Assembly (NCBI RefSeq): GCF_001447155.2
Contig: NZ_CP014754.1
Span: forward strand, 1,736,001-1,800,000
Length of the DNA: 64,000 nucleotides
Source of the DNA: Marinobacter sp. LQ44
GTDB taxonomy: Bacteria; Pseudomonadota; Gammaproteobacteria; Pseudomonadales; Oleiphilaceae
Direction: 5' to 3'
The notes below the pieces were generated by a model. It worked only from the letters and a program-made list of their open reading frames with translations, ran no database searches and had not been told where the DNA came from. Positions 47,115 through 55,910 of this stretch are shown piece by piece. Numbering within the stretch: the stretch's first letter is position 1; every line of letters starts with the position of its first letter. The position numbers and the translations under genes were made by a program.

Positions 47115-48860
47115 TCAAACCATCTGCGGGGCACTGCGGCGGGCACTGAGGGTTTCAAGAGCCGAGGCCAGCGATGGATAAAAACTGCTGACCCCCGGTT
47201 CCGGTTTGAGCCCAGCCCGGGCCAGGGCCCTAAGGGGCTGAAACTGAAGGTCAGCGATCATGATTTCGGTACCGTTTTTCCGGCACTGGTCAATCAGTTT
47301 GTTCAACGCCGCCAGACCGCCGGCATCCAGCACGGTCACGCCATCCATGTACAACACAAAGCCCCGGGTTTCCCGGGACAGATCCGCAAGCTCACCAAAA
47401 ACCCGGTCAGCGGCGGCAAAGAACAGCGGGCCGTTGATCTTGAATACCCGCCAGCCTTTCGGCAGCCCGGCCTGCACTACCCGTTTGTTATCGCTGATGT
47501 CTGTCACCTTGGTCATCTGAGCCATTTCACGCATGAACAGCACCGCCGCCAACAAGACACCGGTGGTAATGGCAATGACCATATCCAGCGCCACGGTCAG
47601 GCCAAAACAGGTAAAAAACACCAGCACATCGCTGCGCGGGGCGGTTTTCAGCAGATGCACGGCCTTGGGGGCCTCGCTCATGTTCCAGGCCACCATGATC
47701 AGCAGCGCAGCCATGGCCGGCATGGGCAGGTATGCCAGAATACCGGCCAGCGACACCAGCGCCAGCAACACCACCAGGGCATGCACCATAGCAGCCACCG
47801 GTGACTGGGCCCCGGCCCGATAGTTGGCAGCTGAGCGGGCAATGGCGGCGGTGGCGGTAATACCGCCGAAAAACGGCACCACAATGTTGCCGATGCCCTG
47901 CCCCATCAGTTCGCTGTTGGCGCTGTGGCGCTTGCCGGTCATGCCATCCAGCACCACGGCACACAGCAAGGATTCAATGGCCCCGAGCATGGCAATGGCA
48001 AAGGCCGCCGGCAGCAACTCGCGCACCATATTCCAGGACAGGCCTACCGGCTCGCCCTGGGCATTCAGTTGCTGCCAGGGCCAGGCAAATTCGGGAAGGA
48101 AGGGGGGAATGCCGGCACCGGTACTGCCATCGGGCAACAGGTAACTGAACCGGGAACCGATGGTTTCTATCGCAGCCCCATTGGCATTGAACCAGATCGC
48201 CAGCAGGCTGCCGATAATCACCGCAGGCAAATGCGGCGGCACCGGCGTTTTCAGCCTGGGCCAGAGCAACATAACCGCCAGGGTAATGGCGGCGATCAGT
48301 GTGCTCATGGAATCCAGCGCCGGTAACTGCTGGGCCAGCACCGCCAGCTTGTCCCAGTAATGCTCCGGCATGGTCTCTACCGACAGGCCGAAAAAGTCTT
48401 TCACCTGCAGGGTGGCGATCACCACCGCAATACCGCCGGTGAACCCCAGGGTGACGGATTCCGGGATATACTCGATAAAACGGCCCAGGCGCATCACCGC
48501 CATAATCACCAGCAACACCCCGGACATCAGCGTGGCCAGCAGCAGGCCACCCAGGCCGTAGCTTTGGGCAATGGGGTACAGAATCACCACGAACGCCGCC
48601 GTGGGGCCGGAGATGCTGTACCGGCTGCCGCCAAACAGGGCAATCACAAAGCCGGCGATAAAAGCGGTATACAGGCCATACTGGGGGGCAACGCCACTGG
48701 CAATGGCCAGCGCCATGGCCAGGGGGATAGCAATAATGCCGACGGTCACGCCGGCCATCAGGTCTTTCAGGAAGCGGCCGCCGGTATAACGCTCATCCAC
48801 ACAGGCTTCACGGAAGGCGTGGGCAATCCTCAGAGAAAACAGATGAGCGCGGTGCGACAT
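47115..48860 (-). CDS. SulP-family anion transporter with STAS domain
   Basis: The 581-residue transporter has the SulP membrane domain (DLMAGVTVGIIAIPLAMALA, GLYTAFIAGF, ISGPTAAFVVI) and a C-terminal STAS domain (about 455-570, with VLYMDGVTVLDAGGLAALNK). It moves sulfate, bicarbonate or a related anion. GGGAAG precedes the ATG. It is divergent from a small ribbon-helix-helix gene with palindromes between. Confidence 0.93.
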   Translation of the reverse strand: MSHRAHLFSLRIAHAFREACVDERYTGGRFLKDLMAGVTVGIIAIPLAMALAIASGVAPQYGLYTAFIAGFVIALFGGSRYSISGPTAAFVVILYPIAQSYGLGGLLLATLMSGVLLVIMAVMRLGRFIEYIPESVTLGFTGGIAVVIATLQVKDFFGLSVETMPEHYWDKLAVLAQQLPALDSMSTLIAAITLAVMLLWPRLKTPVPPHLPAVIIGSLLAIWFNANGAAIETIGSRFSYLLPDGSTGAGIPPFLPEFAWPWQQLNAQGEPVGLSWNMVRELLPAAFAIAMLGAIESLLCAVVLDGMTGKRHSANSELMGQGIGNIVVPFFGGITATAAIARSAANYRAGAQSPVAAMVHALVVLLALVSLAGILAYLPMPAMAALLIMVAWNMSEAPKAVHLLKTAPRSDVLVFFTCFGLTVALDMVIAITTGVLLAAVLFMREMAQMTKVTDISDNKRVVQAGLPKGWRVFKINGPLFFAAADRVFGELADLSRETRGFVLYMDGVTVLDAGGLAALNKLIDQCRKNGTEIMIADLQFQPLRALARAGLKPEPGVSSFYPSLASALETLSARRSAPQMV

Positions 48861-48899
48861 GAGGCACTTCCCGGTTGCGGCTATAGCTTAGTCATTATA

Positions 48900-48948
48900 T
48901 GCTCATGACGATTACATTCAATGTTAACCTGATTAACATAAATGAGCA
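48900..48948. promoter_or_regulatory. two overlapping inverted repeats between sulP and the RHH gene
   Basis: ATGTTAACCTGATTAACAT (48921-48939) has perfect 7-base arms. TGCTCAT (48900-48906) and ATGAGCA (48942-48948) form a second perfect 7-base pair around it. Ribbon-helix-helix proteins bind such short repeats, so autoregulation or control of sulP is plausible. Confidence 0.5.
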
Positions 48949-49145
48949 CCATGACAATGCCCAAAGAAAACCGTACCGCCCGACTGACACTGCTGATCGA
49001 CCCCGAGAAAAAGGCCGCCTTCGAGAAACTGTGCAAAGCAGAGGATGTCACTCCGTCACAGAAAGTCCGCCAGTTTATCCGCGAATACGTCGAGCAGAGA
49101 CTGGGCGAAGACTGGCGCGAACGGCGCACCGACAAACCTGAGTGA
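48942..49145 (+). CDS. ribbon-helix-helix DNA-binding protein
   Basis: The 67-residue protein reads RTARLTLLIDPEKKAAFEKL then a helix with TPSQKVRQFIREYVEQRLG, the beta-strand/helix/helix pattern of MetJ/Arc regulators. No strong ribosome site is visible; the start could also be the ATG at 48951 or 48957. No toxin gene lies next to it, so I prefer a transcription factor over an antitoxin. Confidence 0.75.
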   Translation: MSTMTMPKENRTARLTLLIDPEKKAAFEKLCKAEDVTPSQKVRQFIREYVEQRLGEDWRERRTDKPE

Positions 49146-49154
49146 GCATTGCCC

Positions 49155-50174
49155 ATGGCCGCACCCAAACGCTTTCGTACCCCTGTGCTGGCGTTCAGCC
49201 TGGCGCTGACGACCGGTTGTGCCCAGCTGCCCAAACCGTCCGGCACAGAGCCCGCGCAACCACAAATTCTTTATGACAGCGTACTGTTCGACAGCCAATC
49301 AAGCCAGCCAGTCACTATCGACAGTCTGGCCCGCGCACTGGCCAGCACCGATGTGGTGGTGATTGGCGAATATCATGGCCACCAGGCCTCACACCTTCTG
49401 CAGGCCCGGTTACAGCAACGGCTTTACCAACAGCGTCCGCGCCAGGTGCTGACCCTGGAGCAGTTCAACCTGGATTATCAGCCGGCGCTGGACAGTTATC
49501 TGGCGGGCATGACCGGCGAAACCGAAATGATCGAAGACGCCAATGCCTGGGACAACTACCGGGCTTCTTACCGGCCGCTGGTGGAATTTGCCCGGCGCCA
49601 TGATCTTCCCGTTGTTGCCGCCAATGCCCCTGCCGATGTGGTCCGCTGTGTGGGCCGCACCGGCCCGGGCTATCTCGAGCGCTTGCCCGCCGACCAGCGG
49701 CAAACGCTGCCTGAGCTGCCCTTCCGCGACACGCCCGCCTACCGGGAAAAGTTTGTCGAGGCCATCAGCGGCAGCCACGGCCAGGGCGATCCCTCCATGG
49801 CCGAGCGCATGGATAACACCTACAACGCCCAACTACTGCGCGACAACACCATGGCCATGCGCATCCTGCAAGCCCATCAACAACACCCGGACCACCAGAT
49901 AGTGCACCTGACAGGCACCTTCCACAGTGAGCAGGGGCTGGGCACCGTGGCGTTGCTCAAACAACAGGCGCCGGAGCTTTCCGTGGCGGTGATCAGCCCG
50001 GTGTTCTGGCCAGACGAGGAACGACGGGCACCTTTGGCCGGCAACCTCGACAAAGGCGATTACCTGTATCTGATCCAACCCCTGCCACCGGAATTCCGGG
50101 ACACGGATCGTCGGCAGAATGCCATGCGGGAACGTTTTAGCAGTGGACCAGAGATCCAGTGCATCACAGAATAG
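49155..50174 (+). CDS. ChaN-family haem-binding lipoprotein
   Basis: The 339-residue protein has a lipoprotein signal (MAAPKRFRTPVLAFSLALTT, then GCAQ) and the ChaN domain: VVVIGEYHGHQASHLLQ, LEQFNLDYQPALDSYL and a C-terminal HLTGTFHSEQGLG. ChaN proteins bind haem and associate with iron uptake. It follows the ribbon-helix-helix gene by 9 bases. Confidence 0.88.
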   Translation: MAAPKRFRTPVLAFSLALTTGCAQLPKPSGTEPAQPQILYDSVLFDSQSSQPVTIDSLARALASTDVVVIGEYHGHQASHLLQARLQQRLYQQRPRQVLTLEQFNLDYQPALDSYLAGMTGETEMIEDANAWDNYRASYRPLVEFARRHDLPVVAANAPADVVRCVGRTGPGYLERLPADQRQTLPELPFRDTPAYREKFVEAISGSHGQGDPSMAERMDNTYNAQLLRDNTMAMRILQAHQQHPDHQIVHLTGTFHSEQGLGTVALLKQQAPELSVAVISPVFWPDEERRAPLAGNLDKGDYLYLIQPLPPEFRDTDRRQNAMRERFSSGPEIQCITE

Positions 50175-50203
50175 GCACGTTGATTCACACAAGGGACTGA
50201 ACC

Positions 50204-50911
50204 ATGAAAGTTGTTGTTGCCATTATCCTGGGCATAAGCCTTATTCTCTCTGCATCGTTGTTGAAAGAAGGGCTCACCGGCCTGAAAACGTCGGACCGAT
50301 ACGTCACCGTCAAAGGCGTGGCCGAGCGGGAGGTGCAGGCCGATCTGGCACTCTGGCCGATCCGTTTTGTAGCCACGGGTAACACCCTGGAACAAGCCCA
50401 GGAAAGAGCACGCAGTAGCCGCGAAGCCATCTATGCGTTTCTGGAGTTACAGGCGATCGACAAAAATGCCGTTGAGCTGCAACGGCTGGATGTCACCGAC
50501 ACCCGCGCCAACCCCTATCAGGGCGAGGGCGAACAGAAGTTCATCATCAACCAGACGTTAATGGTGCGCAGCACCCAGATAGACCGCATTCGCCAGGCGG
50601 CCCAGAACGTCAGTGAACTGGTGGATTCCGGCGTACTTCTGACGACGGATTACGGCCCCGGCGGCCCCACTTACCTGTTCAGTGGCCTGAACGACATCAA
50701 GCCGGCGATGATCGCCGAAGCCACCGCCTCCGCGCGGGAAGCTGCCCAGCAGTTCGCCCGGGATGCCAACGCCAGTGTTGGCGGTTTGCGCCGGGCCAAT
50801 CAGGGGGTGTTCCAGATTCTGGCCCGGGACCAGGCACCGGGGATTTCTGAGCAACAGCAGCCGGTGAAAACTGTGCGGGTGGTGTCCACCGTCGACTATT
50901 ACCTGGAGTAA
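50204..50911 (+). CDS. SIMPL-domain (DUF541) protein
   Basis: The 235-residue protein has an N-terminal signal anchor (KVVVAIILGISLILSASLL) and the SIMPL domain (YVTVKGVAEREVQADLALWP, ANPYQGEGEQKFIINQTLMV, ending VVSTVDYYLE). The family is periplasmic or outer-membrane linked and its function is poorly defined; some members respond to oxidative stress. It follows the ChaN gene by 29 bases. Confidence 0.88.
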   Translation: MKVVVAIILGISLILSASLLKEGLTGLKTSDRYVTVKGVAEREVQADLALWPIRFVATGNTLEQAQERARSSREAIYAFLELQAIDKNAVELQRLDVTDTRANPYQGEGEQKFIINQTLMVRSTQIDRIRQAAQNVSELVDSGVLLTTDYGPGGPTYLFSGLNDIKPAMIAEATASAREAAQQFARDANASVGGLRRANQGVFQILARDQAPGISEQQQPVKTVRVVSTVDYYLE

Positions 50912-50918
50912 TACCCGG

Positions 50919-51986
50919 CTACTGGGTTTGCACCATCTCGTCCGTCACCTGATAGTCACCGGCCAGCCAGCGCAGGATCTCGTTGGCGGCCGGGTGATCA
51001 AAAGCATCGTAGGTGTGGATCAGTGCCTGCCTCTTTTCGTCACTGATCCGCTCCAGCCCGGCATCCTGCAGCACCAGCAGATCGGTTTGAAGCTGATTGG
51101 CAAGGTCTACCCCCAACAGTTCCCGGGCGGCATGATGAAGCGCCTGGCCATACTGATAGTTCGGCCCCTGCCGGTACGATTCCGCGAGGGTGAGCGCGGG
51201 TATCGCCGTCAACGCCGGCTGTAATGCCGGATTGATGGCGTGGCCGGCCAGATGTGCTGCATTGTTCGCGGGGCGGCCGGTAAAGGCCCGCAGGTGCAGG
51301 TGCCGGGACATCCGGTCGCCATCATTCACCGGGTAGTTATCCCACAGCACCGGTTTGCGGCCCAGGCGATCGCCCACCCGCTTCAGGTGACCCGGTGAAA
51401 TCTCCCGGGAACAGACTTCCTCTCCGGTCCAGAACACCCGCACGTCTTTTGGCAATTCCGCGCCCAGGGTTTCCAGGTAATCCGCGGGGCGCTCACCAAA
51501 TACCCGGTCGAGCACCGGATCGTCGGAATAGTAGGTGGGGCACATGCTAATGGTGGTGGCCTTGGTGTTATCCCGAATCCAGCGGACAATCTCGGCCTGG
51601 GTTCGAGCCAGCTCCGGCACTTCAGAGCGCATGTCATCAAACAGGATGGCCAGCTCCTGAATCCCCGCCCGGTCTAGCATCCGGAGCTTGGCCGTCAGCG
51701 TTTCCCGGGCGGCGTCATCAAACCGGTTGAAAATCTCGAACGGGCTCAGGCCTACCCCGAAACGTACCCCCTCACGGCGGCACAACCGGGCAAAGGATTC
51801 CAGCTCTGCCGTCTGGTCTGCCGGGTGGGGTTCCTGCCAGCGACGGCGCAGGTAGGAGTCCGCCTTCGGGGCGTACAGGTAGAAGCTGTAACCATGTGCG
51901 GCCAGCGAGGTCATCAGTCGCCCCCGCTCTGCCCAACTCCACATTGGGCCATAGAAACCTTCGATAACACCCAGTTCAACTGTCAT
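50919..51986 (-). CDS. GH84-type beta-N-acetylhexosaminidase
   Basis: The 355-residue protein has the GH84 fold of O-GlcNAcase/NagZ-like hyaluronidases: GVIEGFYGPMWSWAERGRL, APKADSYLRRRW, the paired catalytic Asp D117-D118 in LFDDMRSE, and WDNYPVNDGDRM. It has no signal peptide and so should act in the cytoplasm. It lacks the C-terminal modules of secreted GH84 toxins. Natural substrate is unknown. Confidence 0.88.
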   Translation of the reverse strand: MTVELGVIEGFYGPMWSWAERGRLMTSLAAHGYSFYLYAPKADSYLRRRWQEPHPADQTAELESFARLCRREGVRFGVGLSPFEIFNRFDDAARETLTAKLRMLDRAGIQELAILFDDMRSEVPELARTQAEIVRWIRDNTKATTISMCPTYYSDDPVLDRVFGERPADYLETLGAELPKDVRVFWTGEEVCSREISPGHLKRVGDRLGRKPVLWDNYPVNDGDRMSRHLHLRAFTGRPANNAAHLAGHAINPALQPALTAIPALTLAESYRQGPNYQYGQALHHAARELLGVDLANQLQTDLLVLQDAGLERISDEKRQALIHTYDAFDHPAANEILRWLAGDYQVTDEMVQTQ

Positions 51987-52166
51987 GACCTGTTCGCCCC
52001 CTGATTACCGCATTCACTCATCGTATCCTCAAGTGTACTCCGGATCGGGCGAATAACCATGAACGAAACGTCAGTGCCCGGCAAGGCAATCGTATACTCC
52101 AACGATAGGCGCCCGACAGCCGGCAGGCTAAACTGCTGGCTCGCTCACAACGGAACCCGGCTGATC

Positions 52167-52480
52167 ATGCCTGATGCCCGAAATCGCCTGACTGCCCTGG
52201 ACGCACTGCGTGGCCTTGCAGCTCTGGGCGTTGTCCTGTTCCATTACCTGCCCTATTACGACCGGCTGTATGACCACTCTTTCAGCAGCCCCGGCTTCCT
52301 GGATTTCGGGCGCTACGGTGGGCACTGGCTGTGGCGATTGCCCTGGCCGCTGTCCTGCACTACGGCATCGAGAAGCCAGCCCTGGCTTATTACCGACAAT
52401 GGCGCGCCAAACGGCCGACGCCGACAGCAGGCACGGTCATTAGGGCGGAGCGCCCTCAAGAGCAATCAGGACGGGGCTGA
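52167..52480 (+). pseudogene. acyltransferase family 3 remnant with large internal deletion
   Basis: The first 48 or so codons (RNRLTALDALRGLAALGVVL, then FHYLPYYDRL) are the N-terminus of an acyltransferase-3 membrane protein. Near 52320 the frame shifts, and a second frame continues with ALAVAIALAAVLHYGIEKPA then LAYYRQWRAK to a stop at 52478, the usual C-terminal helix and tail of the same family. About 230-250 middle residues are missing, so an internal deletion fused the two ends out of frame. Confidence 0.8.
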
Positions 52481-52730
52481 TAGCAGGAAATAAAAAGGTT
52501 TTGAGGAACACGAGGCCATGCGCATGGCCAGCCAGATCGGCCGCATGCAGGATGTGCGAGCTTCTCAACACCCGACGACCTTAGACCTATGTCGTACAAA
52601 GCCTATTTTTTGCGGTAGAACGACTGCGGTAGTTGCTAATCTGAACTAGACTGTCTGGACGGTGGTGTCCTACCGGGAACCGGGTCCATCGAAAACGACA
52701 AATACAATAAAACCAGAGGATAGAAGAGCA

Positions 52731-53807
52731 ATGAAGATCCGTTCTGTTCTTTCCGCGGCTGTGCTGGCTGTGGCAACTACCTTTGCCGCCACTCAGGCGC
52801 TCGCACAAGACAAATTCACCCTCAAAATGGCCGAAACCTGGGGCCCTAACTTCCCGATTTTTGGCGACACCACCAAACGCTTTGCTGAAACCGTTGAAAA
52901 AATGTCCAACGGCAGGCTGACCGTCCGTATTGATTCCGCCAACAAGCACAAAGCGCCGCTGGGCGTGTTTGACATGGTCAAGGCCGGCCAGTATGACCTG
53001 GGCCATTCGGCATCCTATTACTGGAAGGGGAAAGTACCGGAAACCCTGTTTTTCACCAGCATGCCTTTTGGCATGAATGCCATGGAGCAGTATGCCTGGT
53101 TCTATCACGGCGGTGGCATGGAACTGATGCAGGAAGTGTATGAGCCCCACAACATGCTGTCGTTCCCCGGCGGTAACACCGGCGTTCAGATGGGCGGCTG
53201 GTTCCGCAAGGAAATCAAATCCCTGGACGACCTGAAAGGCCTGAAAATGCGCATTCCGGGCTTCGCTGGTGAGGTGTTTGCGGAGGTTGGCGTTAACCCC
53301 ACCAACATTGCCCCGGGCGAGCTGTATACAGCCCTTGAGCGTAACACCATCGACGCCGTTGAGTGGGTAGGCCCGGCACTGGATCTGCGTCTTGGCTTCC
53401 AGCAGATCGCCGATTACTACTATACCGGCTGGCACGAGCCCGCCACGGAACTGCAGTTCCTGGTGAACAAGCGCGTGTGGGATCGCCTGCCGGCGGATCT
53501 GCAGGAGATCATGCGAGTTGCCATGCGCACCGCGTCCTACGACATGCTGGTTCACTCCCAGCACGCCAACGCCGAAGCCTGGGCCAACATCAAAGAGCAG
53601 TATCCGAACGTTCAGATCAAGCAGTTCCCGGAAGACATCTTCCAGGCCATGTACGATGCCAACAAGAAGCTGCTGAAGGAAGCTGCCGAGCGCAACGACC
53701 TGTCTGCACGGATTGTTGAATCCCAGGAGAACTACCTGCGCCAGAGCCGGGCCTACACAGACATTTCTGAACGGGCGTACCTGAATACCATGGCCGAAGT
53801 CGAGTAA
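52731..53807 (+). CDS. dctP: TRAP transporter substrate-binding protein (DctP family)
   Basis: The 358-residue periplasmic protein starts at ATG 52731 with a signal peptide (MKIRSVLSAAVLAVATTFAA, ending ALAQ) preceded by AGAGGA. DctP signatures include KMAETWGPNFPIFGD, GLKMRIPGFAGEVF and NTIDAVEWVGP. It captures the solute and delivers it to DctQM. Substrate, a carboxylate, is not determined. A terminator-like hairpin follows, so it is probably made in excess over the membrane subunits. Confidence 0.93.
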   Translation: MKIRSVLSAAVLAVATTFAATQALAQDKFTLKMAETWGPNFPIFGDTTKRFAETVEKMSNGRLTVRIDSANKHKAPLGVFDMVKAGQYDLGHSASYYWKGKVPETLFFTSMPFGMNAMEQYAWFYHGGGMELMQEVYEPHNMLSFPGGNTGVQMGGWFRKEIKSLDDLKGLKMRIPGFAGEVFAEVGVNPTNIAPGELYTALERNTIDAVEWVGPALDLRLGFQQIADYYYTGWHEPATELQFLVNKRVWDRLPADLQEIMRVAMRTASYDMLVHSQHANAEAWANIKEQYPNVQIKQFPEDIFQAMYDANKKLLKEAAERNDLSARIVESQENYLRQSRAYTDISERAYLNTMAEVE

Positions 53808-53830
53808 ACTGAGGTTCAGAAGTAACAGAG

Positions 53831-53864
53831 CCGGGATCGCTCAACGCAGTGATCCCGGTTTTTT
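53831..53864 (+). terminator. hairpin between dctP and dctQ
   Basis: CCGGGATC and GATCCCGG form a stem followed by TTTTTT. In TRAP operons such partial terminators raise expression of the binding protein relative to the permease. Confidence 0.8.
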
Positions 53865-53906
53865 CGTTTCACAGACACGCATCCGCTTTGCGGAGGAAGA
53901 AGTTCC

Positions 53907-54452
53907 ATGCACTGGATAATCAAACTCGACAAGAGCCTGGCATGGCTCTCGAAACTGTGCGGCGTGATTGCCTGCCTGGCCATGATCCTGATGGCCGTGA
54001 ACGTGTTTTACGACGTGGTGTCCCGTTACGTCTTCAACGATGTGTCCATCGCCATGCAGGAAATGGAATGGCACCTTTACTCCGTGGTTTTCCTGCTGGG
54101 AATTCCTTACGCACTGCGCACAGACGGCCACGTTCGGGTGGACGTGTTCTATACCCGCTGGAGTAACAAGACCAAAGCCTGGGTAAACATTCTCGGCGCC
54201 CTGATTTTTGTCATTCCCTTTGCTTATCTGATCGGCACCTACGGTTACAGCTTCGCCGTCGACGCGTACCAGATGGGCGAAGGCAGTGGTGACCCGGGCG
54301 GGCTGCCCCACCGCTGGGTGATCAAAGCGGTGATACCACTGAGTGCTGTATTCATGGCCACCGCCGGCCTGAATATGGTGACCTACGCCATCCGGGTACT
54401 GTCGGGCGAGAAAGAATACGTGGGCGAGCATAGCGCGGGGGGCCTGGCATGA
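53907..54452 (+). CDS. dctQ: TRAP transporter small permease subunit
   Basis: The 181-residue membrane protein has four predicted spans and the DctQ motifs VFYDVVSRYVFNDVS, AMQEMEWHLYSVVFLLG and LRTDGHVRVDVFY. It overlaps dctM by 4 bases. Confidence 0.92.
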   Translation: MHWIIKLDKSLAWLSKLCGVIACLAMILMAVNVFYDVVSRYVFNDVSIAMQEMEWHLYSVVFLLGIPYALRTDGHVRVDVFYTRWSNKTKAWVNILGALIFVIPFAYLIGTYGYSFAVDAYQMGEGSGDPGGLPHRWVIKAVIPLSAVFMATAGLNMVTYAIRVLSGEKEYVGEHSAGGLA

Positions 54453-55747
54453 TCGGCATGATTATGTTCGGCGTGGCCCTGATCATGCTGATGTTCGGTT
54501 TCCCCGTGGCCTTTACGTTTGGTGGTGTGGCCCTGGTGTTCGGCATCTATGCCGAGGGCATGGACCTGTTTGCCTTCATGCCGTACCGCATCATGAGTGT
54601 GATGCAGAATACGGTACTGATGGCGGTGCCCTTGTTCATATTTATGGGGGTAGTACTGCAACGCACCAAATTGGCTGAGCAACTGCTCACCTCCATGGGT
54701 CGTCTGTTTGGCGGTTTGCCGGGTGGCTTGGCTATTTCCACCATTCTTGTGGGCGCGCTGCTGGCCGCTTCGACCGGCGTGGTTGGCGCCAGCGTCGTGG
54801 CCATGGGCCTGATATCACTCCCGGTCATGCTCGCGCACAAATACGACAAACGGCTGGCAACCGGCACCATTTGCGCTTCTGGCACTCTGGGCCAGATAGT
54901 TCCCCCCTCCATCATTCTGATCATTCTGGGTGATGTACTTGGGCTGCCGGTTGGCGACCTGTTCCGGGCTGCCGTGGGACCTGGCGTGCTTCTTATCGGC
55001 CTGTACATCGTTTACATACTTATCCTTACCCGGTTAAAGCCGCAGACCGCACCTGCAATGCCCAAGGATGATGACGGCGTAAGCCGGGGTAAGGAAATCC
55101 GGGATGCCCTGCTGGCCATCATTCCGCCACTGGCATTGATCATCGTGGTGCTTGGTTCCATCTTCACCGGCATTGCCACCCCCACCGAATCCTCCGCGCT
55201 GGGCGGTATCGGCGCGGTGGTACTGGCGCTGATCTACCGTCAGTTCTCGTTCAAGATGGTCTGGGATGCGGCGAAGGACACGGTCAGCGTTACTGCGATG
55301 GTCTTCGCCATTCTGATTGGAGCCACGGCCTTCTCCATGGTGTTCAGTTACACCGGCGGCGACTATCTGCTGGAGGAATGGCTGCTAATGCTGCCGGGCG
55401 AGCAGTGGGGCTTCATCATTCTGGCCATGCTGGTCATCCTGATTCTTGGTTTCTTCATCGACTTCGTGGAGATTTCCTTCATCATCGTGCCCATCCTGGC
55501 GCCGGTAGCCGAAGCCCTGGGCATTAACATGCTCTGGTTTGCCATTCTGGTGGCCATGAACCTGCAAACCAGTTTCCTGACACCACCCTTCGGGTTCTCA
55601 CTATTCTACCTTAAGGGGGTGGCACCACCGAATGTCCGAACGATCGATATCTACAAAGGCATTGTGCCATTCATACTGATCCAGATTCTGGTGCTGGCGC
55701 TGATCGTCATCTTCCCGGAATGGTTCGGCATGAGCTCCACTTACTGA
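54449..55747 (+). CDS. dctM: TRAP transporter large permease subunit
   Basis: The 432-residue membrane protein has about 12 spans and the DctM motifs VPLFIFMGVVLQR, ASGTLGQIVPPSIILIILG and TPTESSALGGIGAVV. It is the ion-coupled subunit of the transporter and follows dctQ with a 4-base overlap. Confidence 0.93.
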   Translation: MIGMIMFGVALIMLMFGFPVAFTFGGVALVFGIYAEGMDLFAFMPYRIMSVMQNTVLMAVPLFIFMGVVLQRTKLAEQLLTSMGRLFGGLPGGLAISTILVGALLAASTGVVGASVVAMGLISLPVMLAHKYDKRLATGTICASGTLGQIVPPSIILIILGDVLGLPVGDLFRAAVGPGVLLIGLYIVYILILTRLKPQTAPAMPKDDDGVSRGKEIRDALLAIIPPLALIIVVLGSIFTGIATPTESSALGGIGAVVLALIYRQFSFKMVWDAAKDTVSVTAMVFAILIGATAFSMVFSYTGGDYLLEEWLLMLPGEQWGFIILAMLVILILGFFIDFVEISFIIVPILAPVAEALGINMLWFAILVAMNLQTSFLTPPFGFSLFYLKGVAPPNVRTIDIYKGIVPFILIQILVLALIVIFPEWFGMSSTY

Positions 55748-55754
55748 CCTTTTC

Positions 55755-55799
55755 AGGCAGGGTCGGGTAAGCAACCCGCCCCTGCCTCCTGTCCTTTTT
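55755..55799 (+). terminator. terminator of the dctPQM operon
   Basis: AGGCAGGG-CGGGT and ACCCG-CCCTGCCT pair around a short loop; a T run (CTTTTT) follows after nine bases, so the match to a classic terminator is moderate. Confidence 0.6.
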
Positions 55800-55910
55800 G
55801 CACCCAAACCTGACAAACCCTGATCATTTTCTATACTAAGCAAGAAACGCGACTCTCAGTGATGCATTCGGGAAAACGCCGGAGAATTAACGCGAAGGGA
55901 GAGAAGTTTC

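Noticed and set aside
48942..49145. Antitoxin of a toxin-antitoxin pair
   Set aside because: The ribbon-helix-helix protein has no small toxin gene next to it; the next gene encodes a ChaN lipoprotein.
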